From Bacteroidota bacterium (GTDB lineage: Bacteria; Bacteroidota; Bacteroidia; Flavobacteriales_D; Crocinitomicaceae), in contig JASBTZ010000007.1 in assembly GCA_030148165.1 (NCBI GenBank), positions 1-64,000 of the forward strand: 64,000 nucleotides of DNA, given 5' to 3'. The translations under genes were made by a program, and so were the position numbers. Each line of letters begins with the position of its first letter. Position 1 is the stretch's first letter. Below the pieces are notes generated by a model that was not told the origin of the DNA, made no database searches, and saw only the letters and a program-made list of their open reading frames with translations. Positions 56,301 through 64,000 of this stretch are shown here, in pieces.

Positions 56301-57235
56301 CCAAGCCATATCGTTCCTGACTGGTCTTTATATATTTTACTTAACTCATTAAATAGCAGTGCGTTTTTTTGAAAAATATCCTCCGTATTGTGCTGTATTG
56401 AGCCGTTGTTGTATATGGTGAATAACCCATTTCCGTTTGTAGCAACAAACCAGCCAAGGCCTTCATACCGATATACATCACTTATATTCTGCTGTCCGTA
56501 TTCATCCCTCAGATTTTTAAATGCTTCCGCGAGCTCTTTTGTTTTTGGATTAAACCTAAAGGCGCCCAGAGTTGTTGAAACAAAGATGTCTCCATCCGTG
56601 CTTTTCCTTATTTCGTTAACTCTTAATCGGGAATAGGGCGATTTTACCTCGTCAACATTGGTTCCTTTTATTGTAAAAACACCCTTATTATCTGTTGACA
56701 CCAAAATGGTTTGGTCGTCCACATAAAGAACGTTGGTTGTTTTTTTCGAAGAAAATACACCAGATAGGCTTTTGAATTTTTCTTTTTTCGTGTCGAATAT
56801 GAACAACCCTGATTCAGTGCTGGCGACAGCAATTTCCCCTTTTGAGTTTATTGACAGGTCTTCTACCTGAAGAGCCACGCCAGCTTTCAGGTTGTAAGTT
56901 TCAAAATTCTCCGTCCTGATGTCGTACTTGGTAAGGCCGTTGTTGGTTCCAAACCACAGGTTTCCGTTGCCATCAATTTGTCCGCATTTGATATAGGTAT
57001 TATTAAGGCCCTCTGTTTCTTCGGCAAGAAACACCTCAAAGGACCTGCCGTCATATCTGTTTAAGCCGTCTTGGGTGCCGATCCAAATCGCGTTCAGTTC
57101 GTCCTGCAAAATACAGGTAACAGAGCTTTGAGACAGCCCGTCACTGATTGTATAGTTCCTGAATCTGTAATCTGATTGTCCTGAGGCGTAAATCGCCAGC
57201 CCGACAAAGCAAATATAGATCAGGAATCGGATCAT
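53351..57235 (-). CDS. Propeller-sensor adenylate cyclase with C-terminal HD domain
   Basis: The 1,294-residue product has a signal peptide (MIRFLIYICFVGLAIYASG), a two-component-regulator-type propeller (about 25-690, with WIGTQDGLNRYDG, WFGTNNGLTKYD and WLSTNKGLSFFNPN repeats), a Y_Y_Y domain (about 700-775), one membrane helix (about 780-800), a coiled coil, a class III nucleotidyl cyclase and an HD domain. Metal residues Asp896 and Asp940 are 44 apart as in mammalian AC. Lys936, Asp1009, Asn1016 and Arg1020 match the K938/D1018/N1025/R1029 set, indicating ATP as substrate. The HD motif is His1157-Asp1158. It should homodimerise, coupling a periplasmic signal to cAMP. HD substrate unknown. 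Confidence 0.92.
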   Translation of the reverse strand: MIRFLIYICFVGLAIYASGQSDYRFRNYTISDGLSQSSVTCILQDELNAIWIGTQDGLNRYDGRSFEVFLAEETEGLNNTYIKCGQIDGNGNLWFGTNNGLTKYDIRTENFETYNLKAGVALQVEDLSINSKGEIAVASTESGLFIFDTKKEKFKSLSGVFSSKKTTNVLYVDDQTILVSTDNKGVFTIKGTNVDEVKSPYSRLRVNEIRKSTDGDIFVSTTLGAFRFNPKTKELAEAFKNLRDEYGQQNISDVYRYEGLGWFVATNGNGLFTIYNNGSIQHNTEDIFQKNALLFNELSKIYKDQSGTIWLGSQRGISSFNPLNKGFLGVGPSGNSEKGIPSASVWSFAESKSGEYMYIGTDNAVSRLNKRTGIFEQYYRGQKVESSKGETALLSIYLINDDHALVGCADGLYELKIRDDSYSFNKVAFNSQWGTLAHNRVYSIVHWKGTKCFLATKDGAVLYDYVSHQATAFEHDPDQISTTISKGICRLVFKDNNGRIWFTTSTGGLNLLAVRGGKPEIRPYEYNYKIKNASSDYITSIFHDEDGSYWLGTFGSGLIKWNEKLKQAKTYNRSNGLPNDVIYGVLSDNDHNLWLSTNKGLSFFNPNNESYKNYTEVDGLMSNEFNIGAYYKALDGKLYFGGIYGYNYFNPKHLIEHERNINVVFSGLRFEGGWLKANKEGSPLKKPIFETKKINLSYKQRSFTIRFLSSDLSNPERINYKYHLEGSDEGEINIGSLNEIHFNSLSPGSYTLLVYARIGEGRWSQNPASLEINIAPPFWSSWWFICIVIAVVALITRKVIRQRMDAARREQIKLEIKVRDRTKEIQKQNEKIEAQKQKIEEEKNKVIEQQRLLEIEKDKTEKLLKNVIPESTAEELKKSGRARARAYRTVSVLFTDFVGFTKISERMNPTELVKRLDVYFTKFDEIIVKNNLEKIKTIGDAYMCAGGVPVRNKTNPIDTCLAALQIQDYMEKRKTDAIANDQEYWELRLGINTGEVTAGVIGSERLAYDIWGATVNQAQRMEMLGEPGKVTITGATHQYIEPYFDTTFKGKAQTKSRGLIDMYVVERVKPELSKRGQGLVPNQRFQEIVNLHLYSSINYYKAERHIMRVLEEHLSEDLHYHSISHTKDVVSSVERIALLEGVTDEGLFLLKSAATYHDAGFIEQYDNNEPIGARLAEEILPKYGYTDEHIDRIKELIWVTKIPHTPKNKLEEIMCDADLDYLGRDDFHEIADKLRLELKEHGKIKSDKQWDEIQVSFLSSHKYFTKTAIRMREKKKAKNLKEVKDRLAKGQYED

Positions 57236-57277
57236 TTCATGAATATACTAATTAAAGACCAAGAAATTATGTCTGGA

Positions 57278-57799
57278 CTATGGTTGAGCGGTATTCGCGG
57301 GATCTGGTTGAATAAGAGAGTTTTCCAGATCTCTGTCGAAAAGGTATAAACTTCCTTTGTCTCCGCCGATCAGTTTTAGTTTGTCCAAAATGGTTCGTGC
57401 CAGCGCTTCTTCTTCAAGCTGCTCAGACACATACCATTGCATAAAATTGTGTGTCGTATAGTCTTTTTGTTGTAAACAAATGTGAACAACCTCGTTAATA
57501 CTGTTTGTAACATCCAGCTCGTGTGCTAATAACGATTCAAAAACACTGGTAATCGATTTAAACTCTGTTTGTGGCTTTTTCAGGCCGGGAATTATTGCTT
57601 TGCCGCCTCGCTCGTTGATAAACTTTACAAGTTTTAACATGTGAAAGCGTTCCTCATCAGAATGTTTGTACATGAATTGCGCTGTTCCATTTAAGCCCTG
57701 AGTTTCTGCCCACGACGCCATTGCCAGATAAAACTGTGAAGAAGTCGCTTCTTTTTCTATCTGCAAATTCAATGCTTTTTCAACCTTTTTATTCATCAT
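57278..57799 (-). CDS. ftnA: Ferritin
   Basis: The 173-residue four-helix protein starts MMNKKVEKALNLQIEKEATS. The ferroxidase residues are visible: Glu in EKEATSSQFYLAMASWAE and HSDEERFHMLKL (E-E-x-x-H), then QLEEEALARTILDKL. It stores iron in the cytoplasm. The start at 57799 or 57796 is chosen because family members start close to this motif; the longer frame (to 57979) overlaps rnr. Confidence 0.92.
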   Translation of the reverse strand: MMNKKVEKALNLQIEKEATSSQFYLAMASWAETQGLNGTAQFMYKHSDEERFHMLKLVKFINERGGKAIIPGLKKPQTEFKSITSVFESLLAHELDVTNSINEVVHICLQQKDYTTHNFMQWYVSEQLEEEALARTILDKLKLIGGDKGSLYLFDRDLENSLIQPDPANTAQP

Positions 57800-57865
57800 A
57801 ATGATTACTGTTTCTACAAAGTTATCATTTAATTCTTTTGTTACTTTCATCTGATAAATTAAGTG

Positions 57866-57873
57866 TACTTTCG
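57866..57873 (+). promoter_or_regulatory. -7-like element for rnr
   Basis: TACTTTCG matches the TAnnTTTG consensus at 5 of 6 defined positions and ends 5 bp before the ATG at 57879. TTG at 57838-57840 is a possible -33 box, with 25 bp spacing that is slightly long. Confidence 0.35.
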
Positions 57874-57878
57874 TATAT

Positions 57879-60017
57879 ATGGCAAAGAAAAAGAAACAGG
57901 GAAAGAAGCTGAAAAAAAGTCTCGCCCATATTCTTAGAAAAGTCTTTTCTGAACACCCTGAATCATCTTTCACACACAAGCAGGTATGTACTCTTTTAGA
58001 TATTAAAGAGAAGGGTCATCGAAAACTCACATTCACCGTTCTTGAAGATTTAGTTCGGTCTAACTTTCTCGTATCCCGGGGTCATGGGGTTTATCAGTTA
58101 AACGCTTCCTCTGCTTTTATTGAGGGGTTTTTACAGCTCACGACGAGGGGTTCTGGTTTTGTGATTCCGGATAATGAAGATCAAAAAGACATTTTTATTC
58201 CTCCACATGCTATTCACCAATCTTTAGACGGAGACCGGGTGCGTGTGCAAATCACTAAAAAAGGGAAAAACCGTAATGAGGGTGAGATTGTCGAAGTAAT
58301 CGATAGAGAACGAAGTCAGTTTGTAGGGGTTATAGAAGTACATGAAAAGTATGCTTTTTTAATTCCTGACAATTCACGTGTAGGAACGGATGTTTTTATT
58401 CCAAAAGAGAAATTAAAAGGCGCAAAAAATAAGGATAAGGTTTTGGTGCAAATCACGAGTTGGCCAAAGTCTGCAGAAAGCCCATATGGTGAAGTTTTGG
58501 AGGTTTTGGGTTCTACCAGTACTAACGATATCGAAATGATCAGTATTCTGGTTAATCAGGGCATCGTTTATACCTTCCCTGAAGAGGTAATGTCGGAGGC
58601 GGAACAAGTTGAAAACGTGCTTGACCAATCGGAAATAAAAAAGCGAAAAGACCTGCGTTCTATCACCACCTTTACAATTGATCCGGAAGACGCTAAAGAC
58701 TTTGATGATGCCCTGTCTTTTGAACGCATTGACGACAATAAAATAAGAATCGGCGTCCACATTGCAGATGTTAGTCATTATGTAACAATGGGGTCCGCGA
58801 TGGACAAAGAAGCGTTGAAGCGTTCGAATTCTGTATACCTGGCTGACCGGGTCGTACCGATGTTGCCGGAACAATTATCAAACATTGCTTGCTCACTGCG
58901 ACCGAATGAAGATAAATACACTTTTTCGGCTATGTTCGATATGGATGAAAATGGAAAAGTTAGTAATAGATGGTTTGGAAAAACAGTTATCCATTCGGAT
59001 CGAAGGTTTACCTATGAAGATGCACAAGAAATCATCGAAGGAAAGGATGGTGATTACAAGGCTGAAATTCTTGTGCTCGATAAAATCGCTAAAATTTTGC
59101 GAAAAAATCGTCTTGAAAAGGGCGCAATGAATATAGAGTCTGAAGAAGTTCGATTCCGTTTTGATGAAACCGGACACCCCTCAGAGTTGATGATCAAACG
59201 ATCAAAAGATGCGCATAAGCTCATCGAGGAGTTTATGTTGTTAGCAAATCGCGAAGTTGCTGGTTATATCACTCGTCGCAGTTCGAAACAAAACAATATT
59301 CCCTTTGTCTATCGTTGTCACGATGATCCTGATCCTGAAAAATTGGGAATGTTCAACCTCTTTATAAACAAGTTCGGATATAGTGTTGATGTTACTGATC
59401 CAAAAAATGTTTCGAAGAACATCAATCGTTTGTTGGGTGAAATTAAAGGGTCGGCGGAGTATTCGATTATTCAAAACATGGCTATCCGATCGATGTCTAA
59501 GGCATCTTATGAAACGGACAACATTGGCCATTATGGTTTGTCTTTTGATAATTACACACACTTCACCTCCCCTATTCGTCGATACGCCGACTTATTGGTT
59601 CATCGAATCTTATTTAATGAATTAAATCAGTCTGATAAAAGGCTGTATAAAGATGGTTTATCTGATATCTGTAAGAAAATATCTCGTATGGAGCGCAAAG
59701 CTATTGAGGCTGAGCGGGAAAGCACTAAATACTTTCAGGCCTTATTTGTTATAGACCAAATCGGACACGAGTTCGGAGGGTTTGTTTCGGGGATTGCTGA
59801 GTTCGGAATCTTTGTGAAAATGCAAGAAAATCAATGTGAGGGAATGATACCGCTGAATCAAATTCCGGGTGATCGCTTTTATTTTGACGCCGATAAGTTT
59901 GCCGTAATTGGAAGTAAAACAAAAAAAGAATACAATATCGGTGATCAGGTAAGGGTCAGAATTTACGAAGTTTCAACACGTAAGCGACAAATAGACCTGG
60001 AGATCCTGGAAGATTAA
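57879..60017 (+). CDS. rnr: Ribonuclease R
   Basis: The 712-residue product has a basic N-terminal helix-turn-helix-like part, CSD domains (about 85-230), the RNB catalytic domain (about 245-575; FTIDPEDAKDFDDALSF with the four metal-binding Asp) and a C-terminal S1 domain (about 625-710, FVSGIAEFGIFVKMQENQ). It degrades structured RNA from 3' to 5'. It shares stop-codon bases with the convergent response regulator gene. Confidence 0.96.
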   Translation: MAKKKKQGKKLKKSLAHILRKVFSEHPESSFTHKQVCTLLDIKEKGHRKLTFTVLEDLVRSNFLVSRGHGVYQLNASSAFIEGFLQLTTRGSGFVIPDNEDQKDIFIPPHAIHQSLDGDRVRVQITKKGKNRNEGEIVEVIDRERSQFVGVIEVHEKYAFLIPDNSRVGTDVFIPKEKLKGAKNKDKVLVQITSWPKSAESPYGEVLEVLGSTSTNDIEMISILVNQGIVYTFPEEVMSEAEQVENVLDQSEIKKRKDLRSITTFTIDPEDAKDFDDALSFERIDDNKIRIGVHIADVSHYVTMGSAMDKEALKRSNSVYLADRVVPMLPEQLSNIACSLRPNEDKYTFSAMFDMDENGKVSNRWFGKTVIHSDRRFTYEDAQEIIEGKDGDYKAEILVLDKIAKILRKNRLEKGAMNIESEEVRFRFDETGHPSELMIKRSKDAHKLIEEFMLLANREVAGYITRRSSKQNNIPFVYRCHDDPDPEKLGMFNLFINKFGYSVDVTDPKNVSKNINRLLGEIKGSAEYSIIQNMAIRSMSKASYETDNIGHYGLSFDNYTHFTSPIRRYADLLVHRILFNELNQSDKRLYKDGLSDICKKISRMERKAIEAERESTKYFQALFVIDQIGHEFGGFVSGIAEFGIFVKMQENQCEGMIPLNQIPGDRFYFDADKFAVIGSKTKKEYNIGDQVRVRIYEVSTRKRQIDLEILED

Positions 60018-60766
60018 ACCGTCTTTATTTTCTGATTAAGATCGTCGCGATAAGATCCTCCTATCGGAATGACCTTCTCTATCTTTTCTAATGTAAGGTT
60101 TGGATATTCAATCGTAGCAATCTTATCTACCCGGACAATGTAAGACCTGTGAACTCTAATAAAATCATCTTGTCCCATTTTGGCTTCTATATCCTTCATG
60201 GTAGAGTGAATTGTGTATCTCGCATCTTCCATGTGAATAACAACATAATCCTTTAGTGCTTCGATGTAGAAAATCTCGTTCGTTTTTAATTTAACGAGCT
60301 TGCTGTTAGATTTAACGAATATGAAGTCGTTTCCTTCTTTATTCTCAACTAATGAAAATAGAAGATCGCGTTCTTTCATCACCTCTTGTTCTTTGCTATG
60401 CTTATAGATCGCCATTTCAATTGTCGTGTGAAGGTCAATTTCTTTGAATGGCTTAAGCACATATCCATACGGCTCGGTTATTTTTGCTTTAGATAACGTT
60501 GCTTCGTCTGCGTATGCTGTTAGAAAAATAACCGGTATTGAATAGCGCTCTTTAATTTGTTGTGCTGCTTCTATTCCATTCATGTCTCCCTTCAACATGA
60601 TGTCCATAAGAACAACATCCGGCGTTTCCGCTCCTGCTAACTCAATAGCCTTCTCACCTGTAGATGATGCCCCTACTACATTATACCCCAGCTTCTTCAA
60701 GCTGTGCTGAATGTCTTTTGAAACGATGGATTCGTCTTCTACTACGAGTACGTTAATTTTTGACAT
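60014..60766 (-). CDS. LytTR-family response regulator
   Basis: The 250-residue product has a receiver domain with acidic pocket Glu10/Asp11, phospho-acceptor Asp55 (VVLMDIMLKGDMNG), Thr83 and Lys105. Then a LytTR DNA-binding domain follows at about 145-245 (FIFVKSNSKLVKLKTNEIFY, MGQDDFIRVHRSYIV). It binds tandem imperfect direct repeats as a dimer. The start at 60766 is chosen because it fits the receiver; it overlaps the kinase stop by 14 nt. Upstream partner: the kinase. Confidence 0.92.
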   Translation of the reverse strand: MSKINVLVVEDESIVSKDIQHSLKKLGYNVVGASSTGEKAIELAGAETPDVVLMDIMLKGDMNGIEAAQQIKERYSIPVIFLTAYADEATLSKAKITEPYGYVLKPFKEIDLHTTIEMAIYKHSKEQEVMKERDLLFSLVENKEGNDFIFVKSNSKLVKLKTNEIFYIEALKDYVVIHMEDARYTIHSTMKDIEAKMGQDDFIRVHRSYIVRVDKIATIEYPNLTLEKIEKVIPIGGSYRDDLNQKIKTV

Positions 60767-63518
60767 TGTGGTTCGGTTTGATATTATCAAATTTAAGTAA
60801 ATATTTTGTACCCTTTTTACGGTCTACCTTGAGATCGCCATCCAGCTGTTCGGCCAGGGTAATTATTAGTTGTAATCCCAATGTGTCTGAGTTCATTTCT
60901 TCAAATGGTTTTGGTAATCCGACTCCATTATCGCTAATCTCCAAAACAACCCGGCTTTTCTGTTGTTTAAGTTTAATGCTGATTTCTCTTCCCGCCGGTT
61001 CTATCCATGCATATTTTAGTGCGTTGGTGATTACTTCGTTTACAAATAGTCCACAAGGGATTGCTTGATCTAATTCCAGGTCTACGTCATTTATATCTGC
61101 AATTAATTTAACATCGCCTGAAATCCGATAGGAAGCAATCAGGTTTGTTGTTAGGTTGTAAAGATAGTCCCCAAATTTAATACTTGAAAAGTCCTCTGTT
61201 TTATAAAGGTTTTCATGGATAATAGCCATCGATCTTACCCTGTTTCTGCTTTCCTGGAGTATTTCCAATGTCTTTTCATCCTGAGCGAAAGATGACTGCA
61301 AATTGAGTATGCTGGAAATTACCTGAAGGTTGTTCTTAACCCGATGATGAATCTCTTTCAACAGGACTTCTTTTTCCTTTAACGACTCTTCTATCTCAAT
61401 GGTCGACTTTTTCTTCTCTGTAATATCATGCGCAACAAGTGAAACTTCTCCTACATTTCCTTCCGTATCGTAAATTGCACTCATGTAGACCTCCATCCAA
61501 AACTCGTTTCCTTCTACTGATGTAATGAGCACTTCAAATTGTCTGGATTTCCCGTTTAAAACCCTTATAAACATTAGGTTAAAAAGTCTTAAGAATTTCG
61601 GTGACAGGTGTTTTTTTAGTTTTACCGCAAAGTTGTCTCCCTTCTTTAACTGGGTTTTAAATAGCTGGCTGAAATACTGCTCACTATGGAGATTATAAGA
61701 AGAAATTTTCTTGTCCACTGTGAGTGTTAAAAGAAAGGTGTTAGACGAACTGTCTAGAATTGCCTTGGTTCTTAAAAATTGTTCCTGTAGTTGTTTTTCA
61801 GCTTTTATACGCTCTTTTATCTCGGCTTCAAGGCGGATATTTGTTTCTTCAGCAAACTCCGCTCTCATTTTTTCTTCGGCAAGCTTGTTTTGTTCTGTTA
61901 AATCATGAATTACACATTGATAGTACAACTTGTTTTCCAGCATGATTTCAATCAACACAATTTCAGCTTCAATTCGTTCTTCTTTTGCTTTTAAGAGCCA
62001 ATTGAATTTAATTGATTTTTTATAACTAAGTGATGATTTCAGGTCAAGGTATTCTTTCTTATTCTCGCTGGACTTGTCCCAACTCAAATCAAACAGTTCT
62101 AGTTTTCGTAAGTTCTTGCTTTCTTCAACAAACAATTCGAGAGCGCGTCTGTTTGCATCAATAATTCTATCTCCGCTTAATAAAAGAATCGCATCATTAG
62201 ATTCTTCGAAGATCATTTTGTATTTCTGTTCGCTTTGTTTTAAGGCTTGCGCTGTTTTCTGACTTGAAGTAAGATCAATAACTGATCCCTCGATACTACC
62301 CGTAAGTTTATCAAGGTACCAACTAAAAATAAAGGTCTTCATTTCTCCATTATTCAGGTAGAACTGCGTCTGGTAATTTTGAATGTTTTCCGTTTGATTT
62401 AGTGTGTCGAGTATTAATTCCCAATCATCATCATACTCAGTTGTAAATAGCGGATCACCTATTTGAAGTGTGTTATCAAGCATCTTAAAGAAAACCTCAT
62501 TCCCATCAATTATAACTGACCTGTGATCAATTGTGAAGACCCCTGCTCTATTTTTATGATAGAGGTTTCTGTATTTACGCTCACTGATTTCAAGCTCTTC
62601 TCGCTTCACGCTTTGCTGTGTAACATCATTCAGGTTAGCTAACCATAGGACTCCATTTTTAAGTGTTATTCTACTGATGTTAAACTCAATATCATACCGT
62701 CTATTATACTGATTAAAGGTAATTACCTTTGTGAATCGCATCCCTCTTTTTAGCTCTTTGATTGTTTTGATCTCGGAGTTAGAAAAGAGATCAAAAAAGT
62801 CCTTGTTTAAATCACTTTCTTCTTCATCGTTTTGAGTAAAATACCTAAATGCTTCATTGTTATAATCGATTATTTTCCGATTACCGGTCATCGTGAAAAG
62901 AATGTATCCCGATCCAGGATTATTCATAATCTTTTTCAGGTACTGGGAGTAATCATTAATTTTCCTTAATACATTATTTCGTGCATACAGCATTAATATG
63001 TTACTCAGACCAAATAAAATAAATAAGGCTAAAAGAAAATTAACATCAATGACCGGTTCTTTCATTTTGAAACCGGCATCAACAAATAATAAAGTAACTA
63101 ATACATGATATAAAATGGCTGGATAGAGCCTTTGAATGATAATGACTGATGCTAGATAATAGATCAGAAAAAGAAAAAGATACTTATAGGTGAAATACGC
63201 TAAATACATCTCCTGGAATGCGATAATAGTTATCACGTTCAAGTGAAAGAACAGCATATATAGAAGACTCTGTTTAAAAAAGGGTGTAAATCTGCATATC
63301 AGATAATACACAACAAAACCGCCTGTATACGAAAGTGCTAAATAAACAAATGTTTTAGGCGCGTTAAAAAAGTAGAGTATATATGCTAAGCTTGGTGCTA
63401 TTAAAATCGCACCGATACCGTTAAAAAAACTTATGCGATTAAACCCATCTTCGCCTTCAAATCTTTCGACCTGATCATTTTGATTTGGAAATATATTTGA
63501 TAACAAAGAAAGCCTCAT
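60753..63518 (-). CDS. PAS-containing HisKA_2 sensor kinase
   Basis: The 921-residue product has six or so N-terminal membrane helices (about 30-190), then three to four PAS-type domains (about 195-690), then HisKA_2 (around EIHHRVKNNLQVISSILNLQ, His724/His725) and HATPase_c (NEVITNALKYAWIEP; DNGVGLP; TLGLQLIITLAEQLDGD). It is a membrane sensor with intracellular PAS input. It overlaps the LytTR regulator by 14 nt, so the two form an operon. LytTR regulators usually pair with LytS-type (His_kinase) kinases, so this is a less usual pairing. Confidence 0.9.
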   Translation of the reverse strand: MRLSLLSNIFPNQNDQVERFEGEDGFNRISFFNGIGAILIAPSLAYILYFFNAPKTFVYLALSYTGGFVVYYLICRFTPFFKQSLLYMLFFHLNVITIIAFQEMYLAYFTYKYLFLFLIYYLASVIIIQRLYPAILYHVLVTLLFVDAGFKMKEPVIDVNFLLALFILFGLSNILMLYARNNVLRKINDYSQYLKKIMNNPGSGYILFTMTGNRKIIDYNNEAFRYFTQNDEEESDLNKDFFDLFSNSEIKTIKELKRGMRFTKVITFNQYNRRYDIEFNISRITLKNGVLWLANLNDVTQQSVKREELEISERKYRNLYHKNRAGVFTIDHRSVIIDGNEVFFKMLDNTLQIGDPLFTTEYDDDWELILDTLNQTENIQNYQTQFYLNNGEMKTFIFSWYLDKLTGSIEGSVIDLTSSQKTAQALKQSEQKYKMIFEESNDAILLLSGDRIIDANRRALELFVEESKNLRKLELFDLSWDKSSENKKEYLDLKSSLSYKKSIKFNWLLKAKEERIEAEIVLIEIMLENKLYYQCVIHDLTEQNKLAEEKMRAEFAEETNIRLEAEIKERIKAEKQLQEQFLRTKAILDSSSNTFLLTLTVDKKISSYNLHSEQYFSQLFKTQLKKGDNFAVKLKKHLSPKFLRLFNLMFIRVLNGKSRQFEVLITSVEGNEFWMEVYMSAIYDTEGNVGEVSLVAHDITEKKKSTIEIEESLKEKEVLLKEIHHRVKNNLQVISSILNLQSSFAQDEKTLEILQESRNRVRSMAIIHENLYKTEDFSSIKFGDYLYNLTTNLIASYRISGDVKLIADINDVDLELDQAIPCGLFVNEVITNALKYAWIEPAGREISIKLKQQKSRVVLEISDNGVGLPKPFEEMNSDTLGLQLIITLAEQLDGDLKVDRKKGTKYLLKFDNIKPNHNVKN

Positions 63519-64000
63519 ACTATGTGCAAGCTAAATAATTAAATAAAATCTTTTTATCTAAATAATTTATTCTTTTTATTAGGGCTGTTGATTAGTTGAA
63601 AAGATAATACTTTGTTATAGTGATATATCTATTATTAAATATTTAGGGGGATATATCAACAACTTATTAACGAAACAATCCTTTGTAAAACGAAAGATCA
63701 AGGACCTTTTAAACAAAAGCACGAAAAGTATAAATGTTTAAAAAAAGACAATGTTAATTATAATTCTGCTGTTTGTAACGAGGGCATAAGTTGTAAAAAA
63801 TAAGCTTGTTTGATCGTTGTTATTATCAATTATTTTGTTGGGTATACAAGTTTTCTTAATATCCTAGATTTAACTTTGAATAGTTATTCTTACCTATTAA
63901 CATAAAAACAAATTATTGCGTTAATAACTCAAACATAACTACAGCTGAAAATCAAGGGATTAATAATTTGTGAATTTCTTAATTGTTTGAAAGTTGTAGC
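63519..64000. other. AT-rich non-coding end of window
   Basis: No credible coding frame exists in these 482 bp. A perfect 9-bp inverted repeat, TGATATATC (63621-63629) and GATATATCA (63650-63658), lies 103 bp upstream of the kinase start. TAACTTTG (63871-63878) matches the -7 consensus and may serve a gene beyond the window. Nothing else was recognised. Confidence 0.5.

Noticed and set aside
1-64000. tRNA, rRNA, CRISPR, IS or phage genes
   Set aside because: No cloverleaf T-arm sequences, spaced direct-repeat arrays, transposase or integrase motifs were seen by eye; a covariance-model scan would be needed to exclude small RNAs.

Overview
The window looks like a chromosomal segment of a free-living, probably aquatic member of Bacteroidota, order Flavobacteriales. 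The evidence is several type IX secretion (T9SS) C-terminal sorting domains, a PorP/SprF-family protein, a gldH homologue beside a PSP1/RicT gene, a DksA with a degenerate zinc finger, short 5' leaders with few Shine-Dalgarno sequences, TAnnTTTG-like -7 promoter elements, a YtxJ (bacillithiol-type) protein, and a tandem DUF3494 ice-binding protein. No rRNA, tRNA, CRISPR array, insertion sequence, integrase or phage gene was seen. Genes are dense, with many 1-14 bp overlaps. The family assignments come from reading motifs, not from database searches.

Layout. 1-9.4 kb is an accessory-like block: secreted proteins of unknown role, an ice-binding protein, an AraC-type regulator, small basic proteins, a GDCCVxC lipoprotein, and two exported proteins (a beta-propeller-like protein and a class C beta-lactamase-like hydrolase) that share one short C-terminal tail. 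9.4-16 kb holds a 1,217-residue T9SS-secreted BNR/PKD protein, DoxX, a small GNAT, and a compact unit at 14.79-14.98 kb (sigma-54-like promoter, 34-codon ORF, strong terminator). 16-22.7 kb is a minus-strand housekeeping run: DUF6427-like membrane protein, purQ, purD, CNNM/CBS protein, an exported protein, a HAD phosphatase and a bestrophin. 22.8-36.4 kb carries dksA-lspA, an outer-membrane barrel with a large TPR protein, ftsE, a pheS-ytxJ-glutaminyl cyclase run, two tandem lipoproteins and the NAD(P)HX repair enzyme.

36.4-53.3 kb has msrC, an Ig-like lipoprotein and an LPG-synthase-like membrane protein in one overlapping run; a PorP/SprF gene directly downstream of a CotH-kinase protein with a type B sorting domain; holB-ricT-gldH; an exported Lys/Glu-rich helical protein; an EamA transporter; and a double-Usp protein. 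53.3-63.5 kb is dominated by signalling: a one-chain sensor (beta-propeller, membrane helix, class III adenylate cyclase, HD domain), ferritin, RNase R, and a HisKA_2-type kinase with a LytTR response regulator. The last 482 bp are AT-rich and non-coding.

The main themes are T9SS export (at least four clear cargo proteins plus two with an alternative tail), envelope assembly and signalling. The most unusual items are the cyclase-HD sensor, the 34-codon small transcript, the exported Lys/Glu helix protein, the shared tail, and the AraC regulator with a palindrome over its start codon.
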